From positions 160,899 to 224,898 of the forward strand of contig NZ_JOEY01000008.1 in the NCBI RefSeq assembly GCF_000718165.1: a DNA stretch of 64,000 bases, in the 5' to 3' direction. Made by a program: the position numbers and the translations under genes. Within the stretch, counting starts at the first letter, position 1. The number at the start of each line of letters is the position of its first letter. The notes under the pieces are model-generated. The model was not told the DNA's origin and did not search any database. It saw only the letters and a list, made by a program, of their open reading frames with translations. This document shows positions 42,245-50,786 of the stretch, piece by piece. The DNA is from Streptomyces fulvoviolaceus (GTDB lineage Bacteria > Actinomycetota > Actinomycetes > Streptomycetales > Streptomycetaceae).

Positions 42245-42901
42245 TCAGCCATCGCGCGTGACCGGCGCCTGCCACAGGGCGACAATGGCGTCGATGAGGC
42301 CGTTCGCCGCATCCCGCCAACTGGCCCGGGAAGTCGGCATGTTGTCCACGAGGGCGCGCTCACGCTCGGCGGTCATCTGCGTGATCAAGTGACGAGTCAT
42401 GGCGGCGCGTTCGGCGTGCACCTCGGCCGACAGGTCGGGCAGGCAACGGTCCATACCGGCCTGCAACTCTCGCATCGACGATGAGGCGGCCGCGAACTCC
42501 TCGGTCGCGACCGCGCGCAGCGCCGGGTCTCCAGTGACCTGGGCGATGAACCGGGCGTACCAGCTGGGGGTACCCAGAGCCTCCAGATGATCGGTGACCG
42601 GGCGAACCGCGCAGGCCACCCAGTCGCGCAGGTCGGTGGAGTCACCGATGTCGGCCAACATGCGCAGACGGACGACCTCTATTCCCTCGGCGTGCTTGCG
42701 CACGATCGCGCGCACCAGGTCGATCTTGGTGCCGAAGTGATAGCTGACCGCGGCGTTGTTGCCCTGTCCGGCGGCCTCGCTGATCTGACGGTTGGCGATC
42801 GCATGCACCCCGTGTTCGGCGAAGAGCCGTTCCGCCGCGTCCAGGAGCGCCTCCCGCGTCGCGCTGACCTGCGCGTCCCGCCTCGCCCTGCCGGTCATCA
42901 T
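42245..42901 (-). CDS. TetR-family transcriptional regulator
   Basis: About 218 residues; in-frame GTG codons just upstream (to 42910) are alternatives and there is no clear ribosome site. The helix-turn-helix is typical: ATREALLDAAERLFAEHGVH and AAGQGNNAAVSYHFGTKIDL. It is divergent from an MFS exporter gene with an imperfect palindrome between them, so it probably represses the exporter and the following hydrolase. Confidence 0.9.
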   Translation of the reverse strand: MMTGRARRDAQVSATREALLDAAERLFAEHGVHAIANRQISEAAGQGNNAAVSYHFGTKIDLVRAIVRKHAEGIEVVRLRMLADIGDSTDLRDWVACAVRPVTDHLEALGTPSWYARFIAQVTGDPALRAVATEEFAAASSSMRELQAGMDRCLPDLSAEVHAERAAMTRHLITQMTAERERALVDNMPTSRASWRDAANGLIDAIVALWQAPVTRDG

Positions 42902-43096
42902 CACCACCACTTCGGGACATCACACCGGTCCACGAGGCCCGTCCCCCAGGCCACCGCAGCCCCTCGACCAGGTCGGTGAGGCCAAACGACGAAAGCGTAC
43001 GCAACAGCCCGGCCGGTTCAGGCCACCCTCTCCACGCGGCGTTCCCGCTGGATTCAGACAGCCCGACTTGAACGCATCCATCCGTCCGAGTACATT

Positions 43097-43118
43097 TTAA
43101 ATCAACCCGTTGCTTTAA
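43097..43118. promoter_or_regulatory. Imperfect palindrome, likely TetR-family operator
   Basis: TTAAATCAAC-CC-GTTGCTTTAA spans 22 bases with one mismatched pair, in an AT-rich island that stands out from the GC-rich surroundings. It lies about 45 bases before the exporter ATG, in the space shared with the divergent regulator gene. It probably overlaps the promoter. Confidence 0.7.
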
Positions 43119-43162
43119 TTCTACCGGGGCACCCCATCTGCCTGCTCAGACGGAGACCAACC

Positions 43163-44641
43163 ATGTCCGACGTACACACCTCACCCGGCGACACCACCGG
43201 CTCCGCCCCGCCGAACCCGAACGCCATCGTGGCGGTGCTGGCCTTCGCCGGGATCGTGGTCTCGCTGATGCAGACCCTCGTCATCCCGATCGTGCCGAAA
43301 CTCCCCGAGTACCTGAACGCCTCAGCGGCGGACACCGCCTGGGCCGTCACCGCGACCCTGCTCGCCGCCGCCGTCGCCACCCCCATCGCAGGCCGTCTCG
43401 GCGACATGTATGGCAAGCGCCGCATGCTCCTGCTCGGCCTGGGCACACTGGCGATCGGCTCGGCCACCGTCGCACTCAGCGACTCCCTCACCCCGGTGAT
43501 CATCGGACGCGTCCTGCAGGGCCTGTCGGCCGGCGTCATCCCCCTCGGCATCAGCATCATGCGCGACGAGCTGCCCGCCGAAAAGCTCGGCACCTCCACC
43601 GCCCTGATGAGCGCCTCCCTCGGCATCGGCGCCGCCCTCGGCCTGCCCATCGCCGCCTTCGTCGCCGACAACTTCGACTGGCACAGCCTGTTCTGGGCCT
43701 CGGCCGCCCTCGGCGCCGCCGCCCTCGTGCTCGTCCTGATGCTCGTGCCCGAATCCAAAGTGCGCACCGGCGGTCGCTTCGACCTGCTCGGCGGTATCGG
43801 CCTGGCGGCCGGCCTGGTCTGCCTGCTGCTGGGAATCTCGAAGGGCGGCGACTGGGGCTGGGGCAGCGGCACCACCCTCGGTCTGTTCGCCGCCTCCGTC
43901 GTGATCCTCGTCGCCTGGGGATTCTTCGAACTGCGCACCACCCAGCCGCTGGTCGACCTGCGCGTCACCGCCAAGCCCCAGGTCCTGTTCACCAACCTCG
44001 CCGGCCTGGCGTTCGGCTTCTCCCTGTTCGCGGTCCAGCTGATCATCCCGCAGATCCTGCAGCTGCCCGAGCAGACCGGCTACGGCCTGGGCAAGGATCT
44101 CCTCACCGTGGGCCTGGTCCTGGCGCCCCAGGGCATCGTGGTCATGATCGCGGCCCCGCTGTCCGCCGTCATCTCCAAGGCCAAGGGCCCCAGGGTCGCA
44201 CTCATGATCGGCGCCGTCGTCACCGCCGCCGGCTACGCCCTGAACATCGTCATGATGAGCGAGATCTGGGAACTGGTCCTGGTCTCCTGCGTCATCGGCG
44301 CCGGCATCGGCCTCGCCTACGGCGCCCTGCCCATGCTCATCATGGGCGCCGTACCGACCTCCGAAACGGCTGCCGCCAACGCCTTCAACACCCTGATGCG
44401 GTCGATCGGCACCTCCTTCGCCAGCGCCGCCTCCGGCGTCATCCTCGCCCAGATGACCACTGACTTCGCCGGCCACGCCCTGCCCTCGGAGAACTCCTTC
44501 AAGGTGATCATGGCCATCGGCTGCAGCGCCGCCCTCGTGGCCCTGCTCCTGGCCTCGTTCCTCCCCCGGCACCGCGCGGGCGCCACGGCGCACGAGGCTC
44601 CCGCCGAACTGGCCGCCGATCCCGCCGCCCAGAAGGCGTAG
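43163..44641 (+). CDS. MFS transporter, DHA2-like exporter
   Basis: 492 residues with about 14 membrane segments. Motifs include ATPIAGRLGDMYGKRRMLLL and the helix 4 stretch GRVLQGLSAGVIPLG. GGAGA precedes the ATG. The gene is controlled, by layout, by the divergent TetR-family protein. It is followed by an alpha/beta hydrolase, a pairing seen in resistance or detoxification units. Confidence 0.9.
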   Translation: MSDVHTSPGDTTGSAPPNPNAIVAVLAFAGIVVSLMQTLVIPIVPKLPEYLNASAADTAWAVTATLLAAAVATPIAGRLGDMYGKRRMLLLGLGTLAIGSATVALSDSLTPVIIGRVLQGLSAGVIPLGISIMRDELPAEKLGTSTALMSASLGIGAALGLPIAAFVADNFDWHSLFWASAALGAAALVLVLMLVPESKVRTGGRFDLLGGIGLAAGLVCLLLGISKGGDWGWGSGTTLGLFAASVVILVAWGFFELRTTQPLVDLRVTAKPQVLFTNLAGLAFGFSLFAVQLIIPQILQLPEQTGYGLGKDLLTVGLVLAPQGIVVMIAAPLSAVISKAKGPRVALMIGAVVTAAGYALNIVMMSEIWELVLVSCVIGAGIGLAYGALPMLIMGAVPTSETAAANAFNTLMRSIGTSFASAASGVILAQMTTDFAGHALPSENSFKVIMAIGCSAALVALLLASFLPRHRAGATAHEAPAELAADPAAQKA

Positions 44642-44733
44642 GCATCCCTCGTCCTGCCGGCTCCGTTCACCGACGCAGGCAGTCAACCGTCCCCGTACCA
44701 GTGAACCCCCCACCATCAGCAAGGAGAACGAAC

Positions 44734-45453
44734 ATGGCCACCTACGTCCTCGTACCCGGCGGCGCCCACGGCGGCTGGTGCTACCAGCCCGTCGCACGGA
44801 TCCTGCGGCAGGCCGGACACGACGTCTACACCCCGACCCTCACCGGCGTCGGCGAGCGGGCCCACCTGCTGCGCCCCGACATCGACCTCGGCTTCCACAT
44901 CAACGACGTCGTCCAGCTCCTCCACTACGAAGACCTGCGCGACGTGATCATCGCGGGCCACAGCTACGGCGGCATGGTCATCACCGGCGTCGCCGACCGC
45001 GCCACCGACCGCATCGGCCACATCGTCTATCTCGACGCCGCCACCCCCGTCAACGGCGAGTCCCTCGCCGACATCTCCGCCACGCTGGCGGCCGCCGCCC
45101 GCGACGGGTCCCGCGTCGTCGACGGCATCGAGCTGACGCTCTTCCCCGGGGACGAGCCGATGCCGCACTACGGGGTGACCGACCCGGACACCATCGCCTG
45201 GATGGACGGCAAGGTGACCCCGCACCCGGTCAAGTGCTTCACCCAGCCCCTGCAGCTCCACAACGAGGCGGCTCTGTGGGAGATCCCCCAGACCCACATT
45301 CCCTGCACCAGCACCAGGCCCCACCGCGACCCGGCCCGGTGGGAGAAGGCACTCGCGGCCGACCGCGTCTGGGACATCGACACCGGCCATGACCTGATGC
45401 TCAGCGAACCCAAGGCCGTCGCCGAACTCCTCCTGCGCGTACCGACCGCCTGA
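44734..45453 (+). CDS. Alpha/beta hydrolase (esterase, salicylate-esterase/hydroxynitrile-lyase-like)
   Basis: 239 residues from ATG with AAGGAG seven bases upstream. YVLVPGGAHGGWCYQPVARI starts the fold, the nucleophile is in AGHSYGGMV, and GHDLMLSEPKAVAELLL carries the catalytic His. The set resembles plant methylesterase and hydroxynitrile lyase relatives common in actinomycetes. It lies 92 bases after the MFS gene and is probably cotranscribed with it; a terminator hairpin follows. Confidence 0.88.
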   Translation: MATYVLVPGGAHGGWCYQPVARILRQAGHDVYTPTLTGVGERAHLLRPDIDLGFHINDVVQLLHYEDLRDVIIAGHSYGGMVITGVADRATDRIGHIVYLDAATPVNGESLADISATLAAAARDGSRVVDGIELTLFPGDEPMPHYGVTDPDTIAWMDGKVTPHPVKCFTQPLQLHNEAALWEIPQTHIPCTSTRPHRDPARWEKALAADRVWDIDTGHDLMLSEPKAVAELLLRVPTA

Positions 45454-45467
45454 CCCACGCCACGCCT

Positions 45468-45500
45468 TTCCCGGGGCCGGGCACCTTCCGGCCCCGGGAA
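45468..45500 (+). terminator. Terminator hairpin after the hydrolase gene
   Basis: TTCCCGGGGCCGG (45468-45480) and CCGGCCCCGGGAA (45488-45500) form a perfect 13-bp stem with a seven-base loop, 15 bases after the stop codon. Confidence 0.75.
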
Positions 45501-45852
45501 GCCCTCAAGAACCGGAGCCAAGGATGGCAGTCGATGATCTCGCGACGAACCCGCCGTACCGGTCAGGTGGTGTGCAGTCAGTTTGCCGCGGCGGAGGCCG
45601 TTCGGGCCACCGTGATCGGAGCCGAAGGGGAATCGACCGGCTGAAGAGTGCAGGTCAGGAGCGAGTAGCGCCTCTCTTCAACATCTATCGAAGAAGGAAC
45701 CGCAACGTCCTACAGTCAGCCGTACCTCGTGTCGACCGCCCACGCCTACGTTGCTGATGCAGGGGAGCAACCCCTGAGCCGGTTCAGCAGGTGGTGCCGG
45801 CCACCGACCGGCCGGGTGTCGGTGGGCACCCCGACAAGGAGCTGAAGACTCG
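45501..45852. other. Intergenic region before the LLM oxidoreductase
   Basis: About 350 bases with no recognised gene or hairpin. A 77-codon open frame at 45524-45757 is Arg-rich without family features and is not accepted. The promoter of the next gene should lie here. Confidence 0.35.
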
Positions 45853-46743
45853 ATGATCCGTATTGGCGTCATCATCCTCCCCGAGCAGGACTGGGACACC
45901 GACCGGAAACGATGGGAACGCGCCGAGTCCTACGGATTCGATCATGCGTGGACCTACGACCACCTGGCCTGGCGGACCCTGGCCGACGGGCCGTGGCACG
46001 CGACCGTACCCACGCTGGTCGCGGCCGCACTCGCCACCAGCCGGATCCGCCTGGGCACCCTGGTCACCACGCCGAACTTCCGGCACCCGGTTCCGCTGGC
46101 CAAGGACCTGATGACCCTGGACGTGATGTCCCACGGGCGGGTCAACATTGCGCTCGGTGCGGGTGCCCCGGGGTACGACGCGGCCGTGCTCGGGGGCGAG
46201 GAACTGTCACCCGCGGGCCGCCACGCACGGTTCGTCGAGTTCCGTGACCTGCTCGACCGGCTGCTCTCCGAGCCGGTGACGAACTGGTCCGGGGACTGGT
46301 ACTCCGCGGTGGACGCGCGCATGATCCCCGGCCCCGCGCAGCGGCCCCGCCCGCCGTTCCTCATCGCCGCCGACGGTCCGCGTGGCATGCGGCTCGCCGC
46401 GTCCACAGCCCGTCGGCCCGGTGACGGTTGGGTGACCATGGGGACCAGAGAGCGCGGGCTCGACGAGGCCGCCTGGTGGAAGGACGTGGCCCGTACGGCC
46501 GGCCGGATGGACGCGGCGCTGGAGGGCGCCTGGCCGCACGTACGGATGCTGAACATGGAGTCCGGCACCGCCTCCCTGTCCTCGGTCGACCACCTGCGCG
46601 ACCGGCTCGGCCGGGCCGCCGAGTTGGGCTTCACCGACGTCACCATCGCCTGGCCGCGCAAGGACCAGCCCTTCCGCGGGGACGAGGCACTGCTGGACGC
46701 CGTCGCCGCCGAACTTCCGGCGCTGCGGCGGATTGGTGGCTGA
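45853..46743 (+). CDS. LLM-class flavin/F420-dependent oxidoreductase
   Basis: 296 residues from ATG with AAGGAGC upstream. The luciferase-like barrel is shown by ESYGFDHAWTYDHLAWRTLA, SRIRLGTLVTTPNFRHPVPL and GRVNIALGAGAPGYDAA. It is shorter than the two-component monooxygenase at 9931 and closer to the F420-dependent branch common in actinomycetes. No partner reductase is adjacent. The substrate is unknown. Confidence 0.87.
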   Translation: MIRIGVIILPEQDWDTDRKRWERAESYGFDHAWTYDHLAWRTLADGPWHATVPTLVAAALATSRIRLGTLVTTPNFRHPVPLAKDLMTLDVMSHGRVNIALGAGAPGYDAAVLGGEELSPAGRHARFVEFRDLLDRLLSEPVTNWSGDWYSAVDARMIPGPAQRPRPPFLIAADGPRGMRLAASTARRPGDGWVTMGTRERGLDEAAWWKDVARTAGRMDAALEGAWPHVRMLNMESGTASLSSVDHLRDRLGRAAELGFTDVTIAWPRKDQPFRGDEALLDAVAAELPALRRIGG

Positions 46744-46960
46744 GGGCATCTCCTCCCCCCCAGTCAGCAGGCGTGTAGAGCCTGGTCTGCAGTGCGCGGC
46801 GGTGCCGTCCTGGTCGAGAGCGCCGATTTCGCTCAGCGCCAGGGGCGTCTGCTGCAGGCCAAGCGACGGATCGCGGAGGCCGACGGCCTCACCGCGATGA
46901 CCAACGGTCTCGCGACGTTCCAGATCTCCATCAGAAGCGGTGCGGAGTGCGGGCGTATCT
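46744..46960 (+). other. Gene-free stretch with a possible coding scrap
   Basis: A forward frame from about 46795 reads RLLQAKRRIAEADGLTAMTN and then stops; it has coding-like composition but no start, no family match and no continuation. It is probably part of the decayed block that follows. Confidence 0.3.
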
Positions 46961-46989
46961 GACGCGCGGCGAGGCGGAACAGACCAACG

Positions 46990-47310
46990 CGAGCCTCGCC
47001 GGATCGCTCGCCGTGAACGCCGTGTCGGGATTCGTCTTCGCTCGTGGCGTCATGTTCACCACGTCGGTGGATCCGGCGATCAGGCCGGGCCGCCCTTGGG
47101 TGATGACCAGCGGGGTGGCGTCCGGCTCCGGGGAGCGGACGTGGGCGGAGTGTACGGTCGCCCCGTCGATCGTGGTCGTGAACTGCGGCCATGCGTTCAG
47201 GCGGGCCTCGGCCGCACGGCCAGTCGTACTCGTGTCGCCAGCGCCGCGCGAGCTCCCGCAGATACCCCTGGGGGAACTCCGTCCGACCACTCCACGCCCC
47301 ACAGTTCGTC
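46990..47310 (-). pseudogene. Epoxide hydrolase N-terminal remnant
   Basis: Minus-strand pieces in two frames fit the N-terminal domain of epoxide hydrolases: LRELARRWRHEYDWPCGRG, then RLNAWPQFTTTIDGATVH, HVRSPEPDATPLVIT and IAGSTDVV. The oxyanion HGWPG motif has become QGRPG. Frame changes near 47190-47230 and the missing hydrolase core show that it is not functional. Confidence 0.75.
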
Positions 47311-47327
47311 CGGACGCGGGTTCGGGG

Positions 47328-47703
47328 CTACCAGGTCACCGGCATCTCGTAGAGGCCGTAGACCTGCCCGTCGGACTTGAACGGCAGCTCCTCGACGAGC
47401 TCGGCCGGACGCAGGCGCGGCACCCGGCGGAACAGCGTGTCGAACACGATGCGCAACTCGAGCCGAGCCAGATTCTGACCCAGGCACTGGTGGGCGCCGC
47501 ATCCAGAGCCCAGGTGGTTGCGGGCACCGCGGCCGCCGGCGATGTCGAACTCGTCCGGGGCGTCGAAGGCCGCGGGGTCGCGGTTGGCGGTGTTCGACAA
47601 CGCCGGCACACCCTCGCCCGCGCGTATGGTCACGCGCCGGCGATCTCGACGGCCTCCTTCGCGACCCGTGCGATCGCGTCCTCCGCGACGGCGAAGTACC
47701 GCA
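47328..47703 (-). pseudogene. Cytochrome P450 C-terminal remnant
   Basis: The C-terminal P450 part is clear: AGEGVPALSNTANRDPAAFD, then NHLGSGCGAHQCLGQNLARL with the haem Cys, then VYGLYEMPVTW and TAG. Upstream residues (VAEDAIARVAKEAVEIAG) are in another frame, broken near 47630-47645. The I-helix and ExxR region are absent. The first Gly-x-Gly of the haem loop is intact, so decay is fairly recent. Confidence 0.85.
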
Positions 47704-47724
47704 TGCCGCCCCTTTCCGGGAGCC

Positions 47725-49404
47725 TCACGCCCGGACCGCCTCCGGACCCTCGGGCTCCCTCCCTGCCCTGGCACGGCGGTAGTACACCGCGTCGGACGGC
47801 GCCAGCGGTTCACAACCGCGGATCCCGTCGGCGATCTTCTCCGCCATCATCATCACCGGCGCATTGAGGTTGCCGGTGATCACCTTCGGCATGATCGACG
47901 CGTCGACGATGCGCAGATCGCGCACGGCGTTCACTCGGCCCTCACCGTCCACGACGGCCTCCGCGTCCACGCCCATCCGGCAGGTGCCCGACGGGTGGTA
48001 CGAGGTGCCGGTGGCCCGGCGGACGAACGCCTCGATCTCGTCGTCGGAGGTGACGTCCGGGCCCGGGGTCAGGAGCTGGGGGCGATAGCGCTGCCAGGCG
48101 GGCTGCCCCACCAGCGTCTCCCTCGTCATCCGGACGCCGTCGATCATGTCCTGGAGGTCCTGGCGCTCGGCGTACGTGTTGAAGACGACGGACGGCGCAT
48201 CTGCCGGATTCGCCGAGCGCAGGGTCACCTCGCCGCGGCTCAGCGGGCGCGAGAGGTCCATCCAGAACTGGAAGCCGGGCACCGGCACCAGCCTGCCGCC
48301 CCTCAGCTGCCGGGTGAGCGGCAGGAACTCCCACTGCATGTTCGGGAAGTCGACGTCGTCGCGGGTACGCAGGAAGGCGCCGGCCTCGAAGAAGTTGGTG
48401 GTGCCCAGGCCCTTGCGGCGCAGCATCCAGTCCGCGCCGAGCTTCGCCCGCCCGATCAGGCCGAGCTCGGACGTGAGCGAGTCCTCGGCGCGGGTGCCGA
48501 ACTGCAGGTCCACACCGGGGTGGTTCTGCAGGTTGCGCCCCACCTCGCGGGCCTCGGCGACGACATCGATGCCATGGCGGCGCAGCTCGTCACCCGGGCC
48601 GATGCCGGACAGCATCAGCAGCTTGGGGGTGTTCATGGCGCCGGCGGCGAGGATCACCTCGCGCTCGCACAGCGCTCGGCGCGGACCGTCGGGACCGGCC
48701 ACCTCGATGCCGACCGCGGCCCCGTCCTCGACGAGTACGCGCGTCACGAGCGTCTTGGGCAGCACCTTCAGATTGGGCCGGTCGAGAGCGGGGCGCAGAT
48801 ACGCCCTGGTGGCGCTCATACGGACTCCGTCGTGGATGAAGGACTGCGCGATGTGCAGGCCTTCCTGCCGCCGGCCGTTGTGGTCCGGAGTCGTCTCGAA
48901 CCCCGCCTGCTCACCGGCGCGCAGGAATGTCTCGTACATCTTGTGCTGGGCGCGGGCGCGGCTGATGCGCAGTGGGCCGCCGCCGCCACGCCAGTCGTCC
49001 GGACCGTCCTCGAACGTCTCCATCTTGCGGAAGTACGGCAGACAGTGGGCGTAGTCCCAGTCCTTGAGGCCGTCCGCGGCCCAGCCGTCGTAGTCCATCG
49101 GGTTGCCGCGGTTGTAGATCATCGCGTTGATGGACGAGCCGCCGCCGAGGATCTTGCCGGCCTTCTCGTCGATGGTCTTGCCCTGCAGGTGCGGTTCCGG
49201 GCCCGACTGGATGCCCCAGCCGATCTTCTTGTTCTGATAGACGAACGGCAAGCCACCGGGCATGGCGATGAACATGTTGGTGCGGTCCGTGCCACCGGCC
49301 TCGACTAGAAGGACCCGCACGTTCGGGTCCTCGGTGAGCCGGGCGGCGACGATGCATCCGGACGAGCCGGCTCCGACGACGATGTAGTCGAATTTCTGGG
49401 TCAT
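47725..49404 (-). CDS. GMC-family flavin oxidoreductase (choline dehydrogenase-like)
   Basis: 559 residues from ATG with AAGGAG seven bases upstream. YIVVGAGSSGCIVAARL is the FAD motif; GGGSSINAMIYNRGNPMDYD and the GAMNTPKLLMLSGIGP signature are GMC landmarks. The active-site His lies in TSYHPSGTCRMG and the late Asn/His pair in ITGNLNAPVMMMAEKIAD has Asn where His is more usual. It oxidises an alcohol such as choline or an alkanol. A PucR-type repeat found also before the P5C dehydrogenase lies 103 bases upstream. Confidence 0.92.
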   Translation of the reverse strand: MTQKFDYIVVGAGSSGCIVAARLTEDPNVRVLLVEAGGTDRTNMFIAMPGGLPFVYQNKKIGWGIQSGPEPHLQGKTIDEKAGKILGGGSSINAMIYNRGNPMDYDGWAADGLKDWDYAHCLPYFRKMETFEDGPDDWRGGGGPLRISRARAQHKMYETFLRAGEQAGFETTPDHNGRRQEGLHIAQSFIHDGVRMSATRAYLRPALDRPNLKVLPKTLVTRVLVEDGAAVGIEVAGPDGPRRALCEREVILAAGAMNTPKLLMLSGIGPGDELRRHGIDVVAEAREVGRNLQNHPGVDLQFGTRAEDSLTSELGLIGRAKLGADWMLRRKGLGTTNFFEAGAFLRTRDDVDFPNMQWEFLPLTRQLRGGRLVPVPGFQFWMDLSRPLSRGEVTLRSANPADAPSVVFNTYAERQDLQDMIDGVRMTRETLVGQPAWQRYRPQLLTPGPDVTSDDEIEAFVRRATGTSYHPSGTCRMGVDAEAVVDGEGRVNAVRDLRIVDASIMPKVITGNLNAPVMMMAEKIADGIRGCEPLAPSDAVYYRRARAGREPEGPEAVRA

Positions 49405-49475
49405 CGGATTACTCCTTCAGCCGGTTCCACGTGCGCAGGTGACTCGAACGTAGGGGCGGCCACCCGCAGTGGACA

Positions 49476-50561
49476 TCAGCGCCGCGAAGGAGAGACGGGA
49501 CTGTCGTTCGACAGGTGTCGAAGGGGGGTCGCTTCGGGTTCGCCGGCGCTGCGATAGGCGGCCAGCCACAGGGCCAGTTGCAGGTTGGTGCGGGTGAGCC
49601 CGGAACGCAGGTCCACGCCGGTGAGTTCGGTGATGCGGTCCAGCCGGTAGTAGAGCGTGGTGCGGTGGACGTGCAACTCCCGTGCCGCCGCGGCCACTTC
49701 ACCGCCGTGGTCCAGGACGACCCGCGCCGTCGTCGTCAGCTCGTTGCGCTGCCCCTGAGCCAGGATCTCGGCGCCGGGATGCAGATCGGCGGGCGTCACG
49801 GATGCGGGGGCCTCGACGATCAGACGCCAGGCGCCGAGTTCGTCCCATGTGGCCGGCGTCGGGCGCGCTCCGGCGGCCGCCACTCTGCGCACGGCCGTCG
49901 CGCGGCGCACCGCCTCGGCCAACTCGAGCAGGGGAAGCGGAGCGCCGCTGGCCGCCGCGCGCACGCCGGTGCGGACCACGTGCACGCTCATGCCTCCGGC
50001 CAGTTCCCAGCCGCCGGGCCGGGGCGGCGCCTCGACCTGTACCCGCGCGTCAGGCGGCAGGTTCTCCAGACGGGCCAGTTCACGTGCGGCCTCCTCGTCC
50101 CGGCCGGACAGGAGCCGGCCCAGGAGCGCGTCGCGCCGACGGCGCTGCCGCTCCGCGGACTCCGCGCTGCCCGCCATGGCCTCGCCGGCGAGTCCCGCGC
50201 ACTCCACCAGACTCGGCAGCGCGGCCTCGTCGAGGACCCCGTCCGGGTCGAGCACCCACAGCAGGCCGAGCATGCGGCCGTCGCAGCGCACCGGCATGCA
50301 CCAGCGCGCCCACATGTCGGCCTCGGGGACGGCGGGAACGCGGACGGGGGCGGTCGCCTGGGAGAGTCGGAACCGCTGGACGACGGCCGCCGCGACCGGA
50401 TCGACATGCCGGTCGAGGATGGTCTTGGCCCGGGTACCGTCCACCGCGCCGCGGGTGCTCCACCACACCGGGTGCTGCTCCCGGTCCTCCACCAGGACGG
50501 ACAGACCGACCTCCTGGGCGAGGCGATCGATCACCATCTGCATGTCCACCGGTTCCACCAC
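49476..50561 (-). CDS. PucR-family transcriptional regulator (PutR-like)
   Basis: About 361 residues from GTG with GGAGG upstream. An N-terminal sensor-like part (MVIDRLAQEVGLSVLVEDRE) leads to a C-terminal PucR helix-turn-helix: HGGEVAAAARELHVHRTTLY, RLDRITELTGVDLRSGLTRT. In Streptomyces such regulators sit divergently from proline catabolism genes and activate them. This one is divergent from the P5C dehydrogenase and upstream of the GMC oxidoreductase on its own strand, and similar TTCGACA repeats precede both. Confidence 0.9.
   Translation of the reverse strand: MVEPVDMQMVIDRLAQEVGLSVLVEDREQHPVWWSTRGAVDGTRAKTILDRHVDPVAAAVVQRFRLSQATAPVRVPAVPEADMWARWCMPVRCDGRMLGLLWVLDPDGVLDEAALPSLVECAGLAGEAMAGSAESAERQRRRRDALLGRLLSGRDEEAARELARLENLPPDARVQVEAPPRPGGWELAGGMSVHVVRTGVRAAASGAPLPLLELAEAVRRATAVRRVAAAGARPTPATWDELGAWRLIVEAPASVTPADLHPGAEILAQGQRNELTTTARVVLDHGGEVAAAARELHVHRTTLYYRLDRITELTGVDLRSGLTRTNLQLALWLAAYRSAGEPEATPLRHLSNDSPVSPSRR
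49507..49522. promoter_or_regulatory. TTCGACA inverted repeat before the GMC oxidoreductase
   Basis: TTCGACAGGTGTCGAA has perfect 7-bp arms with a two-base centre. It lies inside the 3' end of the PucR-type gene, 103 bases before the GMC oxidoreductase start. A partner copy lies at 50665-50680. On the relevant strands CCTA follows at the same distance (about 70 bases from the motif start). Confidence 0.55.
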
Positions 50562-50664
50562 GGGATGCGTGCCTCCGTACTTCGTGCCTGACGTCGCGCG
50601 CCGTCCCGGACGACTGCCCGGAACGCATCCGCGCACGCTCCTGACACTGCCCTGACCGGGCGGA

Positions 50665-50680
50665 TTCGACAAGTGTCTGA
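50665..50680. promoter_or_regulatory. TTCGACA inverted repeat before P5C dehydrogenase
   Basis: TTCGACAAGTGTCTGA matches the site at 49507 in 12 of 16 positions on the plus strand and ends 107 bases before the P5C dehydrogenase ATG. It lies between the divergent PucR-type regulator and that gene, the expected place for the activator site. Confidence 0.55.
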
Positions 50681-50786
50681 ACGCCCGGCGAACTTTCCAC
50701 GCGGGCTCCGAAGCGCCGCCGACACGCGACCGCCTAACGTCGGGACGACCGCACCGTATCGTCCCTCGAACGTCTCGGAGCCCCGC

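Noticed and set aside
45524..45757. 77-codon plus-strand frame between the hydrolase and LLM genes
   Set aside because: Arg-rich, no family pattern, no good ribosome site.
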